Of a DNA stretch of 64,000 bases, positions 41,818 to 52,996 are shown in pieces; position 1 is the stretch's first letter, and each line of letters begins with the position of its first letter. Source of the stretch: Blasia pusilla. Taxonomy: Eukaryota > Marchantiophyta > Marchantiopsida > Blasiales. Under the pieces are notes generated by a model. That model had not been told where the DNA came from. It ran no database searches and saw only the letters and a list, made by a program, of their open reading frames with translations. Position numbers and translations under genes: made by a program. The stretch lies in assembly GCA_050084515.1 (NCBI GenBank), contig CM114273.1:19158001-19222000 (forward strand). Direction: 5' to 3'.

Positions 41818-42612
41818 ACCCCTGGAAATGGCACGCGGCTCAGTTACCCAATTGAGTGCCGTGGATGTCTAGGCACACGTAGTTGGGAGCCCAGCGTTGC
41901 TCTGTGAGGACTACTCAATTTTGCAAATACAAAGCTTTCTATCAAGGACTAGATATGCTAATGTGAAATTTTAGAGTGGGTAAATGGTGAGGTTAAGGTG
42001 GGGGCAACTAGTCCCACACCCTATGTAGAATTCGTGATGGTATATATCATGGGAAAAGGAGGAAGGGTTAATGATGATGAAAGTTGAGAGAAATAGCTGG
42101 AACTAGCTCAATGTCACTAGTTTGATCACCCATGAAAAAAATATAGTATCAAACTTTTCAGTGAAATTTTGTTTTTAAATAGAAGAAAGTTTGAAAGATA
42201 GAAATAACAATGGTCACATGTGTGGCCTTTATAATTATTAGTGTAAAGTTTTAATCACTTCTCATAATTTACTTTCAAGTGTTACTTAAAATCATTTTCG
42301 AACAATGGCGAGCGATCATATTGTGTGAAAGTGTCAAAAAGGAGAAGAGTTTGCAAAATGAGGGGCACTCTCCCATAATAAAATAGATAAAAGCGTAAAC
42401 TTTGAGTGCCCCAATATAGACTAGTGTGTAGTTCATGTTATTCATGCCACCAATCATGATAAAAAAAATTAGAAAAATTCCTTATGCCCATAGTACCAAA
42501 AGATGGGCCTTGTGTAAGGATCCATTAGGGTGGCTCAAACCTATCGTCTAGTAGTTTTCACAACTAATAGTTGTGGAAAATTACTTTAACCAAAACATGT
42601 GACCTAGAGAGA

Positions 42613-42738
42613 TGTTGTGCGCATACACATCGCTACATAACATACATTGTTGTCATCGAACACACACACAAACACGCATGATCCCATGCTAACTCATGGC
42701 ATCCATACAACGAGACAAGAAGTACCAAAATATCCCCA
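42613..42738 (-). repeat. DMP copy 4 3' LTR (126 bp)
   Basis: On the minus strand TGGGGATATTTTGG ... GCGCACAACA. Same length and sequence class as 37258-37383. Confidence 0.75.
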
Positions 42739-42854
42739 ATAGTAGGTTGATAACCACCCCCCCGAATAGTCGCATACCTCAATGTATCCCGATGCTACGC
42801 AATCGCCAAGTTCTCAAATGCCATGGGCATCACTCTCCGACACAATTCAGCCCT

Positions 42855-43775
42855 CTAAGAACATGCTCGCATCCATACATCAGGGTCATCAAGATTCAAC
42901 ACCTCACCAACATCTCGACAAATGGCCGCAGGTAAATCTGGCTCTCGGCCATACAAAAGCAAGTACGGTGAGAAAGATGTTAAGGATGCCTGCCTGCTGA
43001 ATCTGTATCCCATCGCCAACCACGGCAACTGGAGGTCCCAATCTCCTAGGTGACCTCTCCACAAGCCATACTTGCGTAGTCCTCTCTTCACCGTCTGCAC
43101 AACCCGCTCCGCTAGTCCATCCGCCTCAGGATGATCTTGCGAAGTAGTGCGGTGGTCGATTAGTGCCTGATCACACAACGCCTCAAACTCCCTGCGGAAC
43201 TCTGTACCCTGGTATGTCAACACCTCAGCTGGTGCACCGTAATGACTCATCACTCGATCTAGGAAGGCATACGCTACTCCCTCACTCGCTTTGTGAGGCA
43301 ATGCAACCAACTCTATCCACTTCGAGAAGTGCTCGACTATCACCAACACATAACGACTATGGCGCTCCGTCAAAGGCAAAGGTCCTAAAAAATCCAAAGT
43401 CCATCTATAACCTAAACCCATGATTGGAAGTGGATGCAACTGTGGAGTTGGAGCATTGAACGATGCTCGGACTCGATCACACACCATGCATCTAGCAACA
43501 TACTGATGAACGTCAATCTGCATGCCTCGCCACCAATACTGAATCTGGAGCAAGATGTATATCCGCTTCACTCCAAAATGACCCAACTCCTCGTGGGCAT
43601 GACGCACCAAACGTACTATCTGCGAAGGATGAGGCACTACACGCACTCTACCATCCTCCCACACTCGCAACACATGTGTCCCCTCCCACCGGAACCGTCT
43701 GGCTCGCTGTAGGATCCGATCCCGCTCTCTAGCATCCATTGTGCTCGCGACTCTGCCAGTACGTAGGTACTCCAA
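42855..43775 (-). pseudogene. DMP copy 4 integrase
   Basis: 306 open codons. Zinc domain HAHEELGHFGVKRIY and CMVCDRV; core LDFLGPLPLTERHSRYVLVI, then EVLTYQGTEFRREF, in which the second catalytic Asp is Tyr; HPEADGLAERVVQTVKRGL has the catalytic Glu. C-terminal part DWDLQLPWLAMGYRFSRQAS. Open but catalytically damaged, and without a PHD finger. Confidence 0.88.
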
Positions 43776-43993
43776 GACCTGCCCATTGTCGTGAATGTCT
43801 CAACCACCTTTCGTCTCCTAACCGGCCTCTGGATCTAAGGACTCTCCATCAGACCTCACCATCGAAGTCTCAGCAATCTGGCTCTCCATAGCCAAATAGG
43901 CTGACGCATGCCATCCTAGTACCAACTCCTCATCACTCTCACCATGCCAACGAGATCCAGTCGCATCTTGCTAACTCAGGCATGGGTTATGGC

Positions 43994-44554
43994 TCAACCA
44001 TCTGCATCCTGGTTGAGCGTCCCAGGTCTATGCACCACTTGGAAGTCATACTCCTGCAACAAAAGAGCCCACCTCGCAAGCTTCCCTGTAAGCTTGTCGG
44101 ACTCCATCAACCACTTAAGTGGTTGATGATCAGTAATGATGGTAAAGGGATTTCCAAATAGATAACATCTGAAGTGTGCGACAACCCATACTGCAGCCAC
44201 GCACTCACCCTCATATGAACTATACTTCGCCTCTGCAGTGTTGTTCGAGCAACTAGCGTAAGTCACCACGAACTCTCTACCATCATCGTCATGTTGGGTA
44301 AGCACAGCTCCAAGCCCCAACATGCTCCAATCGGTATGCAATTGGAAAGGACGTCCCCTGATCGGTCTCCTCAATATGGGCGCGGACGTCAATCTGTCCT
44401 TGAGCACTTGAAATGCTCTCTCATGCTCATCCTCCCAGTGCCACTCCTGATCCACCTTGGTCAGCAAGGTTAGCGGCTTCGCAATCAAACTGAAACCCTT
44501 GATGTACCATCGATAGAAGTTTGCCAATCCCATGAATGCACAAACTCGACTCAC
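43994..44554 (-). pseudogene. DMP copy 4 RT end and RNase H
   Basis: SRVCAFMGLANFYRWYIKGF is the post-palm segment; RNase H follows with RGRPFQLHTDWSMLGLGAVL, SSYEGECVAAVWV and IITDHQPLKWLMES. Stop near 43994, then linker remnants to 43800 out of frame. Confidence 0.85.
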
Positions 44555-44572
44555 ATATGTAGGACGTGGAAG

Positions 44573-45955
44573 GGGGCTGGTATTTTGGTAGGAGAGAGGA
44601 AGAGAGGAGAGTCTCTCTTAAAAAAAAAGGGCCAAATCCGCCTCCTCTCTTCAAAACTTTTTGACATATTTGAAAATTTTTTTGCTTTCAATTCATGAAA
44701 TCTTTAGAAGAGAGTAGGTAGTGGTCCACATTCGGGCCTAAAGAAACCTCTTTTTTCTAGGGGGCGAAAAACAAGTAGACATCATAAGACCACTACAAAC
44801 ATTTTTCCATCACTCTCCATGTGAGCCTAAGTTTCTTAACATTTCTGTCTCGGTCTGATGAAGTCGTGCCTGGGGTATTTTTGTTGGAGGACCACCCAGA
44901 TGCGCATCGGTACGATGCCAACCTCTCGTTTTGCAGGGATTGTTGCCTGCATCATGGCCTCCCCGGAATTGCCCCATAATGAATGGTGTCTGCTCAAGAC
45001 CAACTTTGTGAAATGTGAACACACGAGATGATAATTGAACCAAAAGATTGTTAGCTGTCTGGAGTAAAGAGGAACCGATGTCCCTTCATTCAGATCCTAA
45101 ATCTGAGAAACCGAGAAGCTGCATCCCTTCCAACCCGTCAGAATTTTACAGGTTGCAACGCTTGCAACCCGTCGGTATCAGATGGCTTGCACCCCTTGCA
45201 AGCAAGCTCACCATAACAAAGGAAAGATTTTGAGAAGTGATTCCATTCCACCCTGCACCCACGAAAATCCAACAGGTTGGGAATCCGACAAGTAGTAGGA
45301 ATCCATAACGTCTTAGAGAAGAAAAGAAGCCTACGAATGGTTTGACGATACTAGGGGAACGAGCCAAGAGTGAAGAAGCCCGCCATAATGCCTCAGAAGT
45401 TGGTCTCACAGGGAAAGAGTCCGATCACTCAAGCAGCCAACTTGTCGGAATCCGACAGCTTGCCTGACAATGGTTAAAAAGTTGCAGTGGTCAAAAAGTG
45501 AAATGTTGCAACCCGTCGGAATCAGACGGGTTGCAAAATAAACATTCTGAGTAGCTAGACAAACACAATCGACAAGTCCAAAAAAAATATTCAACAAACT
45601 TTTACAAACACCATTATCATTTGAAAAAAATCTTGTCCTTTATTACATCCGAAGGAAGCTCCAAAATGTACATTTGATCTAGTCTATGATTTCTTCAGCC
45701 TCGTCATCTACAAATATACTCCTAACTCTCCTAGGTTCTTGTATAAAAGGAATGTCTTGGGATACAAGTGGCTCCTCTGGCCGATTGTAGACGGGGATCA
45801 AAAATATTGGCAAATTCGAGAGCCTTGGCCCCTCCCTAGGTACACCATAACGGTCCCATGTAACCTGATTTGAGTCCCACCGCCTTCCTCGGCAGAATAA
45901 CTTGTACGCTTTGCAAGGTGATACCCATCCAGTATGAATATGTACTCCGTCCTTG
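44573..45955 (-). repeat. Repeat R1, left copy, with methyltransferase-family C-terminal exon
   Basis: About 1.38 kb repeated in the same orientation at 59599-60960. Shared features: GAGAGTCTCTCTT-rich start, a TCTTTAGAAGAGAGTAGG segment, several GCAACCCGTCGGA-type palindromes, and a minus-strand C-terminal coding exon. A further partial copy (about 45280-45680 repeated at 45967-46400) lies beside it. Mechanism of spread unknown: the unit has no LTRs, TIRs or transposase. Confidence 0.8.
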
Positions 45956-45999
45956 GAAACACCATCATGGCAATCTGACAGGTAGTAGGAATCCAACAC
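45679..45999 (-). pseudogene. C-terminal exon of ParB/methyltransferase-type gene, left R1 copy
   Basis: Reads GWVSPCKAYKLFCRGRRWDS, QVTWDRYGVPREGPRLSN, VYNRPEEPLVSQDIPF and ends VDDEAEEIID-stop. The right R1 copy (60688-60999) has the same exon with ~20% change. The end resembles the end of the minus-strand gene cut by element B (LFDDEAKEFIE-stop near 46380), so I assign it to the same family; that link is inference. No known domain recognised. Confidence 0.5.
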
Positions 46000-46500
46000 G
46001 TCTTAGAGAAGAGAAGAAGCCTACGACTTGTTTGACGATACTAGGGGAAGGAGCCAAAGTGAAGAAGTCCGCCAGAATGCCTCTAAAGTTGGACTAACAG
46101 GGAAAGAGTCCAATCACTCACGCAGCCAACCTGTCGGAATCCGACCGGTTGCCTGAAAGTGGTTAAAAAGGTTCAGTGGTCAAAAAGTGAAAAGTTGCAA
46201 CCCGTGGGAATCTGACGGGTTGCAAAATAAACTGTTAGAGTACATAGATGATCACAATCGACAAGGCCAAAAAAGATATTCAGCAAACTTTTACAAACAC
46301 CATCATCGTTTGAAAAAATCTTGTCCTTTATTACATCCGAAGGAAGCTCAAAACTGTACATTTGATCTATTCTATGAATTCTTTTGCCTCGTCATCAAAT
46401 AAATCCCTACTCCAAACGCTGCAGTCAAGCTGGGTCCTTGAGTTCTTTGAACTCACTCGTCATCATCTGAGAGCTTTTCCACAATTACTGTCGGCCTTGC
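45967..46500 (-). pseudogene. Last coding piece of the methyltransferase gene interrupted by element B, plus a partial R1 copy
   Basis: 46400-46500 continues the sequence left at 56525 once element B and one CTTGC are removed. A stop follows within about 20 codons in each frame; one frame gives SRDLFDDEAKEFIE-stop, like the R1 exons. 45967-46395 then repeats the 3' part of R1, including palindromes at about 46123 and 46195. Confidence 0.55.
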
Positions 46501-46933
46501 TGTAATGTCTAAGTGTTTCTTATTTACAGTTAATTATAGAGTTCGATCCCCAAGAGGATCATTGTTGGATGAAAAGAGAGTATAAGGTGATGATTATGTT
46601 GTAAAAGTGTAATTGATTATGTAATTCAATTATAGTATTCCAATATCAGCTTCCGATCCTTCTTAGTACCTATGTTTTCTTCTTCAATTCTCTCGAGTGG
46701 AGTTTAAAGGACGCTCAGGCAATTTGTTCTCTCATCATCTCGGAACCTCACAGAGACCTCAAGAATAAAGCTGGCTTCTCCTACTTTCGGAACTCAATCC
46801 GTCGGGGCAGGTTACTCTGTGTCAAACAGATTTCATACAACTTTATATTGATTATTCCATTGATGAGAAAGGTTTGCCTGATTCACTCTTCACTCGGCAG
46901 ACCCAAAAAGAATATTCAGACATAAGCATCGCA
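46501..46933 (-). repeat. Element B 3' LTR, internally deleted
   Basis: Only the outer ~430 bp remain, ending ...ATAAGCATCGCAC; the other ~740 bp up to the polypurine tract are replaced by telomere-like repeats. Confidence 0.9.
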
Positions 46934-46954
46934 CCTAAACCCTAAACCCTAAAC
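46934..46954. repeat. Interstitial telomere repeat, three CCTAAAC units
   Basis: Three exact plant-type units, then a C tract shared with the polypurine complement (TTCCTCAAATGTGAGCC follows). It sits precisely at the deletion junction of the LTR; the 5' LTR and both LTRs of element A lack it. Confidence 0.92.
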
Positions 46955-46989
46955 CCCCCCTTCCTCAAATGTGAGCCGCCCCGGCAAAC

Positions 46990-48888
46990 ACTTCATGATG
47001 TATCTGCTATCTCCATAAATGTGTCGTCTAAACTATCAAATTCAGGGGTAGGCACCAAACGGCCATGAATCGTAGAAGGTTTGTTGATAATGTTAGGGGT
47101 ATGATTGCGCATTCTTTCTCGCGACTTGTTAACAACTAAGTGACTCCTGAGGACTTTATTCTGGACTAAGACATTAGATGGAGTGAATGCTGGTAATTCT
47201 TCAAGAGTAATGGAAAGAGTGGGTACTACTTCTGGAAGAGATTTAGTATGATTGTCGAATTGGCGCTTCCAATGTTTGTTGATGTAGTCGATTTCCTCGT
47301 TCATCTGCTCTTCGAAGTTCTTGCTTGCTTCGTTGACCAGTTCTTTGACATCGTCCTGGTCCATCTGGGCTTCGTTGAGTAGCTTCTGCTCTGCCTCCAA
47401 GACTGCGATCCTCCCGGTAGCCTCCGTCCATTGTGCCAATAAGTCTTTGTTCGCTTCTTGATGTTCTTGAAGCAGCTTCGAAGACTCGGCATGCTGGATC
47501 GACAACTTCTTGAATTCGATTTGAACCTGCTATATCTGATGTCGATACTTGTCAATGAGGTGCGAAGCTTCCTTGATCTGCGAAACTAACTGATCCGCCC
47601 CACATTCGAGGTTAAGCGCCAAACTTTCCCATTGGCGTGCGTTCCGTGCTTCGTACTGACACTGGACCAAGTTGCTCTGAGTTTTGCAAAGCGTGGTCTG
47701 CGTTTCTTCGAGTTCGTGGTTCCGTATTTGCAGATTCGTTTCTGCTACTCGACGCCAGCCGTGGTGACGTGAAGCTTGGGCTCTGCAGTTGAGGTCGTGC
47801 AAGCCTTCTAAATAATCTTCCAAGGACGCCGTATCCTCGAGTTGAAGAACCCGTTGGAGTTGGTTCATGACGGGAACTGCCAATTGCAAGAACCACATCA
47901 TATCGTCTGCCGTCTGCGACATGAGACGAAGCGTAGGTTGATGATCCCTTGCCCGCGGGGTCTCGTTGGAATCCTCCTGCATGACAGGTTCTGGATCCGG
48001 GGGTGATTCAAAATTGACCCGGCCTCGCTTTGGCCGAGGCATTTCGTTGATAGCTTCGTCTTTCTTCAAAGCCGAAATGTGCGGATGTTGCTGAGGTGCT
48101 TCGGAGGGCGGGGTGACTTCGCGGCTACCCCTGGTACTAGTTGCGCCTTTCCGTGGTAGTCGGATGGGGGTCACTTGCGACCAGTCTAACGCCTCCTCTG
48201 CGGTCAATTCCTGCTTGTGAATATAAAGGTGAATCAAGAAAGGAGAGAGGAAGGACTTCGTGCTTGGATGAAGCACGTCCACCATTCCTCGTGCCCGTCC
48301 ACAAAAGCAGCAAAGTCGACTCTGGGGCCGGGGTCGAGGTGTTGATTCGAGATGATGTAGCACATCTTCAAGATCTTATTTCGCCGATAGTAAGAATGAG
48401 CGGATAAAACAGGTCATCGGGATGTTTGCAAACCGACCAAAGACGGAGGAGAGAGAGTGCGAAGCCTTGTAGCCGTTCCCGCCAGCGCCGAGGCGTGACA
48501 CAGCCGAGTGCTAAAAGATCTTCATGTTTGACGAGCAACTCCGTGTCATACTCGTACTCTGGCGTAGCGGAGCGAATAAGTTGCTCTCGATCGTCCGCCC
48601 GTCGATGTTGGGGTGAGCTCGATATCAAGACCCTTCTTTCAAAATTTGGCGGCTAGACGCAGACGCGAGCGGCTTCGCCAGGAGTTCTCTCGATGTTAGA
48701 GTCCGATTGGCTTGAAAGAAAGTTGCCAACGATCGCTCCTCGGCCCGATCGACTCCGTGTGACGGCTTGACCGTCGGCATCGCGCGCCGCGAATGGGTGT
48801 GGCGTCTTCGCGAGGCATGTTGCTAGGTCGATCTCGATGGACACCGCGCTTTGGCTTGCTATGCAACTTCGTGGTGATCCCGTCCATG
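46990..48888 (-). pseudogene. Element B third ORF (coiled-coil protein)
   Basis: Same protein as 31877-33783. From 48363 to 46993 one frame, broken by a single TAG near 47532, covers ~457 codons: HPSTKSFLSPFLIHLYIHKQ, EEALDWSQVTP, MSQTADDMMWFLQLAVPVMN, LQRVLQLEDTASLEDYLEGL, ELEETQTTLCKTQSNLVQCQ, LEAEQKLLNEAQMDQDDVKE, ending DDTFMEIADTS-stop. The N-terminal part (MSIEIDLATCLAKTPHPFAA, about 48840) is in other frames. Long helical parts suggest an extended dimer or multimer. Retention in both elements suggests it matters to the family. Confidence 0.75.
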
Positions 48889-49189
48889 AAAATACCCGCT
48901 TGGGTACGCCAGACTGCTCTTATAGTCCGCTCCCCCCCTGTCCGTTCTTGGTCGTGGGCGGGGTCAGAATAACAAGAAAGTGGGCGCCAGCGGCCGCCAC
49001 GCTTCCCCTTCCTATCTTCCTCCGCTTTCTTTGCCAGCTGAGGGCCATCTGGAACCTCGGTGCTTCGCTACCAGCGAAGCATCAGATATTTTGAACCAGT
49101 GCTTCACTACTGCCGCGAAGCATCAGATATCTTCTGTGCTTCATAACTTCGCGAAAAACGGGGCGTTTGCCTACCCCCTTCCTCATGTT

Positions 49190-52100
49190 TCAGTCATCCT
49201 CAGGTTCAGGCTCATAATACCGGCGCACATGCATTCCATTGACTCGCGTGGGCAGGGATTCTCCCTGTAAGGTTTCTAATTGGAGGGATCCATTATCATA
49301 GATGGCCAATATCCGGTAGGGTCCCATCCAATTTAATTTTAATTTTCCGGGGAACTTTAGTCGCCGGTTATCATACAATAGCACTAAGTCGCCAACATTG
49401 ATAGATTGTGGCCGGAGATGTCGATTGTAACGTTTCTTACGTTCTTTTTGCACTTGGGCTGTCCGTCGTAACGCGAGCATGCGTGCTTCTTCCAACTCCA
49501 CTAGAGTCTCATTCCTCTGTTCGATAACTTCGTCCGCAGCTTCCGTTCTTGTGCCCTCCAATACCCGATAAGTGGGCAACGCCCATTGAATAGGTGTTAA
49601 GGGATGTACGCCATACGTCAGAAAGAACGGGGTGTAGTTTGTCGTCACCTTCTCAGCTGTTCGGTACGCCCATAATGCTGGGGCAATTTTTGTGTCCCAA
49701 TCATAGGAATAGGTTACCGTTAATCGATTCAATATTCGGCAAATGAGGCCGTTCGATTTTTCCGTCAACCCGTTGGCTTTAGGGTTGTAGGGAGTGGTTT
49801 TCCGATGCTTAATGAGAAAGTGGGAAGTGAGAGACTCAATAGTCTGGTTCAGGAAGTGCGTACCCCGGTCACTGACTAGTTCCAACGGATAGCCATAACG
49901 TGTGATAATCATCTCGTATAAAAACTTAGCCACTGTTTCACTGTCATCTTTCCGCGTGGCTACTGCTTCAACCATCTTAGTACAATAGTCTGTGGCGATA
50001 AGAATATACTTCCGCCGGGTTTGGCGAGTGGCCGGGGAGATAGGGCCTACGAAGTCAATGCCCCATTTTTCAAAAGGAGCTAGGGGCATGATGGGGACCA
50101 AAGGCCACCGTGTAGTCGCCGTGGGTCGACCTGCCCTTTGACAGGCATCACAACTCCGAATAAAATTACCTACGTCTTTGTACATAGTCGGCCACCAATA
50201 TCATGCGGCCAAAATTTTCTTCACGGTATTTTTTACCGCATAGTGTCCACCGGAATCAGCCATATGCAGAGCTCTGATGACCTGGGGAACCTCTTCAGCT
50301 TCCAAGCATCTTCGATGCTCTTCATCAGCACCTAATTTGAATAACACCCCTTGACAGAGCTCATAAGGGCCTATCTGATGTAAAAAAACTGCGCGTTCTT
50401 CCGCTGTCATCGGGGCAAGAAGTCGCAGAGTCATTAGAAAACGCAGAATATCCGCATACAACGACCGGCTCAACCGTTCCTCTATTATCTGGAACAGATC
50501 TTCATCGGGAAAGGTATCATCGACAGATTGGGTGAGGTCCGCGTTTGTCATCCTCAACCGGGAAAGAAAATCGGCATTGGTATGCACCTTGCCGGCACGG
50601 GTCACCACATCGAATGTGAATTCTTGTAGCAACAAGATCCACCGTGCAATGCGTCCTGACAGATCGGCTTTCACCATTAAGGGTCTGAGTGCAAAATGAT
50701 CCACATGAAAGACAAATTCGTACCCTAATAAATAGTGTCGGAACTTTTCACACCAGAAGACCATGCCTAACGCCTCTCGTTCGGTGGTTGTATATTTCTG
50801 CTCTGCCGCCGATAGTTGTCGGCCGGCATAGTAAATTGGAAAATCATGTTTGTGCTCATCCAATTGGCTGAGCACTACTCCAATGGCAAATGAGGATGTG
50901 TCCACATACACGTGGAAGGGTTTGGTCCAATCGGGGACCAAGAAAGGAGCCTTTTGCAATGCGTCTTTTAAGGTGTCGAATGCCACTTGGCACGCTGGTG
51001 TCCACTCCCATTTGGTGGTCTTCTTAAGTAATGCAGTAAGAGCGCTTGCTTTTACCGCGTAATCTTTAATGAACCTTCGATAATACCCGACATGGCCCAA
51101 GAATCCTCTCAATTCCCGGAGATTAGTGGGTGGTTCCAATGCGACGATAATATCCACCTTGGCCTTGTCGACCTCAATTCCTTGCGCCGACACTCGGTGT
51201 CCCAGCAGAATTCCTTGTTTCATAGCAATATAGGATTTGTCCGGATGAAGGGACAAATGCACTTCGCGACAACGTGCGAGTGTTAACTCTAACTTTTCAA
51301 GATGTTCGGCCTCCGTGCTAAAGATACAAAAATCGTCTGAAAAGATTTCGACAAACTTTCGAAGATACTCCTGGAAGATGGAGATCATCATCCGGTGGAA
51401 AGTAGCTGGGGCATTGCACAACCCAAAAGGCATTACGCGATATGCGAAAGTTCCCCAGTCTGTCGTGAATGTTGTGAGGGGACGATCCTTTTCTCTTATG
51501 GATACCTGGTTGTACCCCGAATACCCATCCAAAAAGGTATAACGCTCGTGCCCGGCCACTTTATCCAAAATACTGTCGGTGAAAGGTAGAGGATGGTGGT
51601 CTTTTAAGGTGGCCGCATTTAATTTCCGATAGTCCTGGCACACTCGGATTTTTCCCGTTTGTTTTTTAGGCACAATTACGATGGGCGACACCCACTCGCT
51701 GCTTAACACCGGATAGATTATTCCTGCCTCGAGACGCTGATCGATCTCGTCCTTGACTAACAATGAGTACTTTGGGTTCAGTCGATATTGTCGCATTTGC
51801 ACCGGGACAGCGCCTTCTTTAAGATCAATTCGGTGTTCACCATATTGTGCGGGAATGCCTCTCATTTCATCCATAGAGTATGCAAAGACATCCAAATACT
51901 CAAACAGTAGTCTTTTATATTTTATAAGAGTGGGAGGAGACAAATCCGCCGAAAGGCGTAGAGATTTTTGATCTACAATATTGACCTGGACATAGTCCTG
52001 CTCCTGAACCATGTTTTCAGTAAACTGGAAGGTGCTATGACCTAGCTTCTCTTCCTCTCGAGTCGACCTTGGCTTGGAGAGAACTGCCTCCTCATCTATT

Positions 52101-52610
52101 TCATAACATTCTAAGTAATATACATTGGACGAGGACTCAGTAGCGGTGGTGTTGTCTTGATATGACGTATAGTCTTCGTCACTCGGTGGCGTCTCTCCTT
52201 GGGGTGGTCGAGATTTCCACGACAGCTTGATGAGCCGCTTCGAGTCCTAATTCGGCGCTGGAACGTGAACGTCGCTTTTCCAATCTGTAGTCACTCTCGC
52301 GCCATACTGACCGGGGTCTTCCGATGAGCAAAGGATAGCCTGTCGCGGTGGGTCAAAAATGTAAGACTAAGTAGTCCAACATAAACAACACCCCGAGCAT
52401 GGTCGGAATTTGCGTGAGTTGTCAGGGGTCTCTTCCGGGATTGATCCGCAAACCGCAAGTACTTGTCTATGGGCTCGTACACCGTGTACCCTAGGGCCCG
52501 AGCTGTTTGCTCCGTCATAATATTGATTCCGCTTCCGGAATCAATGGGGACCTTCTTAATGGTATGGCCCTCAATCTCCACCTCCACTTCGGGGGCTCCC
52601 AAGTCCTCGA
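49190..52610 (-). pseudogene. Element B Pol
   Basis: Protease at 52602-52400 (VPIDSGSGINIM), then a frameshift and a TAG at 52247-52249 where A has CAG. RT and RNase H at 52012-50201: KIRVCQDYRKLNAATLKDHH, MPFGLCNAPATFHRMM, active site reads FSDDFCIF, TTEREALGMVF. A TGA near 50200 (CGT, Arg, in A) interrupts AARYWWP in the integrase zinc domain; integrase continues 50185-49190 with CDACQRAGRP, GIDFVGPI, VSDRGTHFL, NGLTEKSNG, GPYRILAIYDNGSLQLETL and an end RRYYEPEPEDD-stop. That C-terminus is intact here and shows what A has lost. Confidence 0.93.
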
Positions 52611-52996
52611 CCGATATTTAAAACAGTCCACCATGGCGGCTGCTTTGTCTTTGCCTTCCGGGTCTTTGCGGCTGATTTTCCACTGCTACAGGATTTTTCT
52701 GTATACTGGGTTATCCATTAGCAACGGCAACAGGGTTATGTTGGCCAGGGTTGACGCCAAGTCCCTCAGTAAATCGTACGCTTCTAGGACCAGTGGTGAT
52801 GTCGCCATGGCTTGGACTGTCGTACTTGGGTTGGCCTTTGCCTTCTCTGGGGTCTGTTTCCCCTCAGGTTCCTGGGCCTCCCGCACTTGAGCACGGACCT
52901 GGTCCTCCACGTCCTGATGGAAGTATTTCGGATGACTTCGGTCAAAGGCCGGGTCCACATCGCCTTTGAGGATGGCCTTTCCGGCACGTAAGGTGT

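Larger units (their letters stand above)
40502..42612. other. Downstream region of the TPR gene, mostly featureless
   Basis: 3' UTR and AT-rich intergenic DNA. Contains an ~80-bp tandem duplication (41157-41333) and one minus-strand open frame (41281-41817). From 42000 to 42612 I see nothing. Confidence 0.5.
42613..44572 (-). mobile_element. DMP copy 4, truncated
   Basis: Contains RT end, RNase H and integrase only. At its 3' end the PHD finger and polypurine tract are deleted: the integrase C-terminus joins the LTR near 42740. At its 5' end it is cut in RT at 44572 by repeat R1. Confidence 0.88.

Noticed and set aside
46934-46954. True chromosome end or contig end
   Set aside because: Only three units, with element B internal sequence continuing directly after; an interstitial repeat unless the assembly is wrong.
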